A stretch of DNA of 38,348 nt from Hyphomicrobium sp. (GTDB taxonomy: Bacteria; Pseudomonadota; Alphaproteobacteria; Rhizobiales; Hyphomicrobiaceae), in assembly GCA_030148725.1 (NCBI GenBank), contig JASBSU010000016.1:1-38348 (forward strand), given 5' to 3'. The notes under the pieces were generated by a model. That model did no database searches. It had not been told where the DNA came from and saw only the letters and a program-made list of their open reading frames with translations. Positions 35,034 to 38,348 of the stretch are shown here, one piece after another. The number at the start of each line of letters is the position of its first letter. The first letter of the stretch is position 1. Position numbers and translations under genes: made by a program.

Positions 35034-36434
35034 ATGGCTGCAGACATCCTGATCGTCGACGACGAAGCCGACATCCGCGATCTCGTCGCCGGCATTCTCG
35101 AGGACGAGGGGCACAGTGCGCGCCTTGCCCGGGACAGCGATGAAGCCTTGAAGGCCATCGAGGAGCGGCGGCCGCACCTCGTCATCCTCGACATCTGGCT
35201 GCAAGGCAGCCGGCTCGATGGGCTCGAGGTGCTGTCCTACATCAAGCGCTCGTATCCGGATCTGCCGGTGGTCATCATCTCGGGCCACGGCAACATCGAG
35301 ACGGCCGTTACCGCCATCAAGCGCGGCGCGTACGATTACATCGAGAAGCCGTTCAAGGCCGACCGCCTGATCCTGGTGACGCTGCGCGCTCTGGAAGCCT
35401 CGCAGCTGAAGCGCGAGGTGAAGGAATTGCGCGAGCGCTCGACGTTCAGCGCGGAGATGGTCGGCAAGTCTCCTGCGATCAACCAGCTTCGTAACTCGCT
35501 CGATCGCGTGGCGCCGACCAACAGCCGCATCCTGATCCGCGGTGCGTCGGGTTCGGGCAAGGAGCTGGCGGCTCGCGTCATTCATATGAAGTCGGCGCGT
35601 GCCGAAGGGCCGTTCGTGGTGCTCAACGCGGCAGCGATGGCGCCGGACCGGGTCGAGGAGGAGCTGTTCGGCACCGAGGACCGCACCGGCGGCGGGCCGC
35701 GCAAGGTTGGCGCGCTGGAAGAGGCACACGGCGGCACGCTCTACATCGACGAAGTCGCCGACATGCCGCTGGAGACGCAGGGCAAGATCCTGCGCGTGCT
35801 CGTCGAGCAGAAATTCCTGCGCATCGGTGGCAGCCAGAAGGTGGCGGTCGACGTGCGCATCATTTCCTCTACCAGCCGCGATCTCGAGCGTGAGATCGCC
35901 GAGGGGCGTTTCCGCGAGGACCTCTACCACCGTCTCAACGTGGTGCCGCTGAGGGTGCCGGGTCTCGCCGAACGGCGCGAGGATATCCCGGAGCTCATCC
36001 AGTTCTTCGTCGGACAGCTCTCGAATGCGTCGGGCCTTGCTCCGCGGCGCATCGGCGAGGATGCGATTGCCGTTCTGCAGGCGCACGACTGGCCGGGCAA
36101 CGTTCGCGAACTGCGCAACAACATCGAACGCTTGATGATCCTCGCTGGCGGCGATCCGTCGACGGTCATCACCGCGGAGATGCTTCCGGAGGAGATCGGC
36201 TCGAATGTGCCGCTGCCGGTGAACGGTGGCGCCGAGCACCTGATGTCGCTGCCGCTGCGCGAGGCGCGCGAGATCTTCGAGCGTGAGTACCTGCTGGCGC
36301 AGATCAACCGCTTCGGCGGCAACATCTCGCGCACGGCGGAGTTCGTCGGCATGGAGCGCTCGGCGCTGCATCGCAAGCTGAGGGCGCTGGGTGTCTCGTC
36401 CGAGCATCGCGGCATGGAAGTGCGGCAAGCCTGA
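35034..36434 (+). CDS. ntrX: Response regulator NtrX, without a GAFTGA motif
   Basis: Partner of NtrY. The receiver domain (about 1-120) has Asp53 in VILDIWLQG. The AAA+ domain (about 140-360) has Walker A GASGSGKE and Walker B GTLYIDEV. A Fis-type helix-turn-helix closes it (SRTAEFVGMERSALHRKL). Where NtrC has [11 protein letters not shown], this protein has TEDRTGGGPRK, so the loop that contacts sigma-54 is missing and direct sigma-54 activation is unlikely. It follows ntrY after 33 bases with a clear AAGGAG site. The 466-residue length is normal for NtrX. A role as a repressor or as an activator through another sigma factor is inferred from the missing motif. Confidence 0.96.
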   Translation: MAADILIVDDEADIRDLVAGILEDEGHSARLARDSDEALKAIEERRPHLVILDIWLQGSRLDGLEVLSYIKRSYPDLPVVIISGHGNIETAVTAIKRGAYDYIEKPFKADRLILVTLRALEASQLKREVKELRERSTFSAEMVGKSPAINQLRNSLDRVAPTNSRILIRGASGSGKELAARVIHMKSARAEGPFVVLNAAAMAPDRVEEELFGTEDRTGGGPRKVGALEEAHGGTLYIDEVADMPLETQGKILRVLVEQKFLRIGGSQKVAVDVRIISSTSRDLEREIAEGRFREDLYHRLNVVPLRVPGLAERREDIPELIQFFVGQLSNASGLAPRRIGEDAIAVLQAHDWPGNVRELRNNIERLMILAGGDPSTVITAEMLPEEIGSNVPLPVNGGAEHLMSLPLREAREIFEREYLLAQINRFGGNISRTAEFVGMERSALHRKLRALGVSSEHRGMEVRQA

Positions 36435-36456
36435 TGCCGTATGTGACGGACAGCCA

Positions 36457-37320
36457 ATGACCCGCATCGTTTACGTGAACGGCCGCTACGTGCCGTATTC
36501 GCAAGCCGCCGTACACGTCGAAGACCGTGGCTTCCAGTTCGCAGATTCCATCTACGAGGTGTGCGAGGTGCGCTCAGGGCGCCTCGTGGATGAGGAGCGT
36601 CACATGGCGCGCCTGAAGCGCTCGCTCGGTGAACTGCAGATCAGTCAGCCGATGAGCGAGAAGGCGCTCGGTCATGTGATGCGCGAGGTCGTCAAGCGCA
36701 ACCGAGTGCGAAATGGGCTCGTCTACCTGCAAGTGAGCCGCGGGGCTGCGCCGCGGGAATTCCTGTTTCCCGGGGACGACGTGCTGCCGACCGTCGTTTG
36801 CCTCGCACGGCCGGGATCGCCGGCAGCCATCGATGCGCGGGCCGAGGTCGGCATTGCGATCAAGTCGACGCCGGATATCCGCTGGCAGCGTTGTGACATC
36901 AAGACGGTGATGCTGCTGCCAGCCTGCCTCGCCAAGGAGGAGGCGCACAAGGATGGCGCCCGAGAAGTGTGGTTCGTCGACCCGGACGGCTACGTCACCG
37001 AGGGTGGCTCCAGCAACGCGTGGATCGTCGACGGCGACGGGACTGTCATCACGCGGCAATTGGGCGCCGATATCCTGCCCGGCGTCACTCGGGCGACGCT
37101 GCTCGACGCGATCGGAGAAGCGAAAGTGCGGTTGAGCGAGCGGCCGTTCCTCCTGACGGAGGCTTACGCAGCGCGGGAGGCTTTCATCACCTCGGCGACG
37201 CAGACGGTCATGCCGGTTGTTCGCATTGACGGACGCGCGATCGGCGATGGCAAACCTGGACCGGTGGCTCAGAGCCTACGCCAGAAATTTCACCACTTTG
37301 CTACCATTTCGAGCGCCTGA
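36457..37320 (+). CDS. dat: D-amino acid aminotransferase (class IV, PLP)
   Basis: PLP enzyme that moves amino groups between D-alanine or other D-amino acids and 2-oxo acids, supplying D-glutamate or recycling wall amino acids. The 287-residue protein begins MTRIVYVNGRYVPYSQAAV with the family strand and EDRGFQFADSIYEV. The PLP lysine is Lys149 in RCDIKTVMLLP, the class IV signature is VTEGGSSNAWIV, and a phosphate-binding TSATQTVMPV lies near the C-terminus. A branched-chain aminotransferase or aminodeoxychorismate lyase is possible by fold, but the length and the DIKTVMLLP pattern favour D-amino acids. ATG 36457 is 22 bases after the ntrX stop, so it may be part of that transcript. Confidence 0.9.
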   Translation: MTRIVYVNGRYVPYSQAAVHVEDRGFQFADSIYEVCEVRSGRLVDEERHMARLKRSLGELQISQPMSEKALGHVMREVVKRNRVRNGLVYLQVSRGAAPREFLFPGDDVLPTVVCLARPGSPAAIDARAEVGIAIKSTPDIRWQRCDIKTVMLLPACLAKEEAHKDGAREVWFVDPDGYVTEGGSSNAWIVDGDGTVITRQLGADILPGVTRATLLDAIGEAKVRLSERPFLLTEAYAAREAFITSATQTVMPVVRIDGRAIGDGKPGPVAQSLRQKFHHFATISSA

Positions 37321-37395
37321 AGCAGCTTCTTTTTGATGACGGAGTTGGTATACCTTTTAGTGTGCACTGCGGCATAATGTAATTATATTACGGCC

Positions 37396-37426
37396 GGTAT
37401 TGTCGCCCACCGGGGCGGCAGTTACC
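37396..37426 (+). promoter_or_regulatory. Hairpin in the hfq leader
   Basis: Outer arms GGTA/TACC and an inner 7-pair stem (37402-37408 with 37413-37419, one G-T pair) around ACCG form a two-part stem-loop 31 bases before the hfq start. The stretch before it (37321-37395) is the most AT-rich part of the window and contains a possible -10 box CATAAT at 37373-37378. It could regulate hfq expression, for instance by Hfq binding its own leader; this is inference. Confidence 0.45.
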
Positions 37427-37457
37427 ACGAGCAGACCAAGAACAGGCGGACAAGAAA

Positions 37458-37703
37458 ATGGGCGCAGATAGAGTTCAGAATCTTCAGGACACGTTCCTGA
37501 ACCACGTGCGCAAGAATAAGACGCCTCTGACAATCTTCCTTATCAATGGCGTCAAGCTGCAAGGGATCGTAAGCTGGTTCGACAACTTTTGTGTGCTACT
37601 ACGGCGCGACGGTCATTCGCAGCTCGTATATAAGCATGCGATCTCGACCATAATGCCCGGCCAACCGGTCCACCTCATGGAGACCGAAACGACCGAGGCC
37701 TAA
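37458..37703 (+). CDS. hfq: RNA chaperone Hfq
   Basis: Hexameric Sm-like protein that pairs small RNAs with target mRNAs. The 81-residue protein contains the Sm1 motif ([27 protein letters not shown]) and the Sm2 motif YKHAISTI, with the uridine-binding Phe/Gln/Lys-His residues in place. The C-terminal tail is short ([15 protein letters not shown]), as in other alphaproteobacteria. ATG 37458 follows AGGCGGACAAG. It is preceded by an AT-rich stretch and a hairpin that probably form its promoter and leader. hflX follows in the same frame right after the TAA. Confidence 0.98.
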   Translation: MGADRVQNLQDTFLNHVRKNKTPLTIFLINGVKLQGIVSWFDNFCVLLRRDGHSQLVYKHAISTIMPGQPVHLMETETTEA

Positions 37704-37790
37704 TTAGCTCGGACGGCGGCGATCGACGAACGCGTAGACAATGCGGAGCAACGCGAGGCGGAAGAGCGCGCTGTTGAAACGCGCACCCTT

Positions 37791-38348
37791 GTGCTTGTCC
37801 CGGATCTCAAGCGGCCTCAGCGCGCGGCCAGCGACCAATCCGCTGGTGGCGGACGCACGGCGCCGCTTCACTCACCTCACGACAGGCTTCAGGAAGCAGT
37901 AGGTCTCGCCGAGGCGATCGCCCTCGACGTGCGCGAGAGCCTGCTCGTGCCGCTCGCCAATCCACGCCCGGCGACGCTGTTCGGCAAGGGGAAGGTGGAG
38001 AGCCTCAAGGCGCTGATCACCGCGCACGAGATCGGGCTCGTCATCATCGACCATCCGGTGTCGCCGGTGCAGCAGCGCAACCTGGAGCGCGCCTGGGACA
38101 CCAAGGTGCTCGATCGAACCGGTCTCATCCTGGAGATCTTTGGTCGGCGGGCACGCACCAAGGAAGGGCGCCTGCAGGTCGAGCTGGCGCATCTCTCCTA
38201 TCAGAAAAGCCGGCTCGTTCGGACATGGACGCACTTGGAGCGCCAGCGCGGTGGCTACGGCTTCCTCGGCGGTCCTGGCGAGGCGCAGATCGAGCTCGAC
38301 CGGCGCATGATCGACGAGCGGATCATGGCGATCCGCAAGGAGCTGGAG
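37791..38348 (+). CDS. hflX: GTPase HflX, N-terminal part (runs off window)
   Basis: Ribosome-binding GTPase that splits or rescues stalled ribosomes. Only the start is in the window. The N-terminal domain signatures TLFGKGKVESLKAL, VIIDHPVSPVQQRNLERAW, VLDRTGLILEIF and the RTWTHLERQRGGYGFLGGPGEAQ linker are clear, and the GTPase domain lies outside. The frame is open from directly after the hfq stop (37704). GTG 37791 is the first usable standard start but would cut the first strand (TRTLVLVP), so translation may begin earlier at a rare start such as ATC 37722. hfq-hflX is a conserved pair, so co-transcription is expected. Confidence 0.92.
   Translation, partial: MLVPDLKRPQRAASDQSAGGGRTAPLHSPHDRLQEAVGLAEAIALDVRESLLVPLANPRPATLFGKGKVESLKALITAHEIGLVIIDHPVSPVQQRNLERAWDTKVLDRTGLILEIFGRRARTKEGRLQVELAHLSYQKSRLVRTWTHLERQRGGYGFLGGPGEAQIELDRRMIDERIMAIRKELE

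Noticed and set aside
32754-36467. 1237-codon open frame antisense to ntrY and ntrX
   Set aside because: It lies opposite two certain genes, has the arginine/histidine/leucine-heavy makeup that GC-rich codon bias creates on the opposite strand, and shows no domain or signal.

Overview
The window is a compact, GC-rich chromosomal segment of an alphaproteobacterium. The gene order pdxJ-acpS-lepB-rnc-era, the order dusB-ntrB-ntrC-ntrY-ntrX-dat-hfq-hflX, a fused ispDF, and a pyruvate dehydrogenase E1-beta carrying its own lipoyl domain all point to Hyphomicrobiales (Rhizobiales), perhaps a Hyphomicrobiaceae-like genome. The genus is inference. I see no insertion sequence, phage gene, CRISPR array, rRNA or tRNA. 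Almost every base is in a housekeeping or envelope gene.

Layout. 1-3300 (+): end of pdxJ, then acpS, lepB, rnc, era (cofactor and lipid synthesis, protein export, RNA processing, ribosome assembly). 3445-5457 (+): thrS. 5496-8134 (-): a small membrane protein, a secreted protein and an L,D-transpeptidase. 8291-9106 (+): an acyltransferase. 9282-14847 (-): queuosine genes queF, queD, queE and queC, interleaved with an aldo/keto reductase, Dps, a periplasmic alpha carbonic anhydrase and a GFA-type protein. 14983-25592 (+): enolase, FtsB and a stretch built around pyruvate dehydrogenase (pdhA, pdhB, a membrane protein gene, pdhC, two lipoproteins, lpdA, two GlsB-like membrane proteins, lipA, a Coq10/RatA-like protein). 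25589-28758 (-): pentapeptide-repeat protein, CinA-type amidohydrolase, MarR regulator, IspDF. 28918-38348 (+): dusB, ntrBC, ntrYX, D-amino acid transaminase, hfq and the start of hflX.

How it works together. The central third runs from glycolysis to acetyl-CoA: enolase, all three PDH enzymes, and LipA, which makes the lipoyl cofactor. Its unusual feature is that the E2 subunit begins directly with the E3-binding domain and has no lipoyl domain, so the only lipoyl arm encoded here sits on E1-beta. A three-helix membrane protein gene lies between E1-beta and E2 and overlaps the E2 start by 4 bases. This is the most interesting observation in the window. Others are a QueD without its usual catalytic cysteine, an NtrX without the sigma-54-contacting GAFTGA loop beside an NtrC that has it, a structured hfq leader, hflX open in the hfq frame with no good start codon, and several strong hairpins.

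Limits: all calls come from reading the sequence and from remembered family features. No database search, structure prediction or codon statistics were run. Several starts are ambiguous and this is stated.
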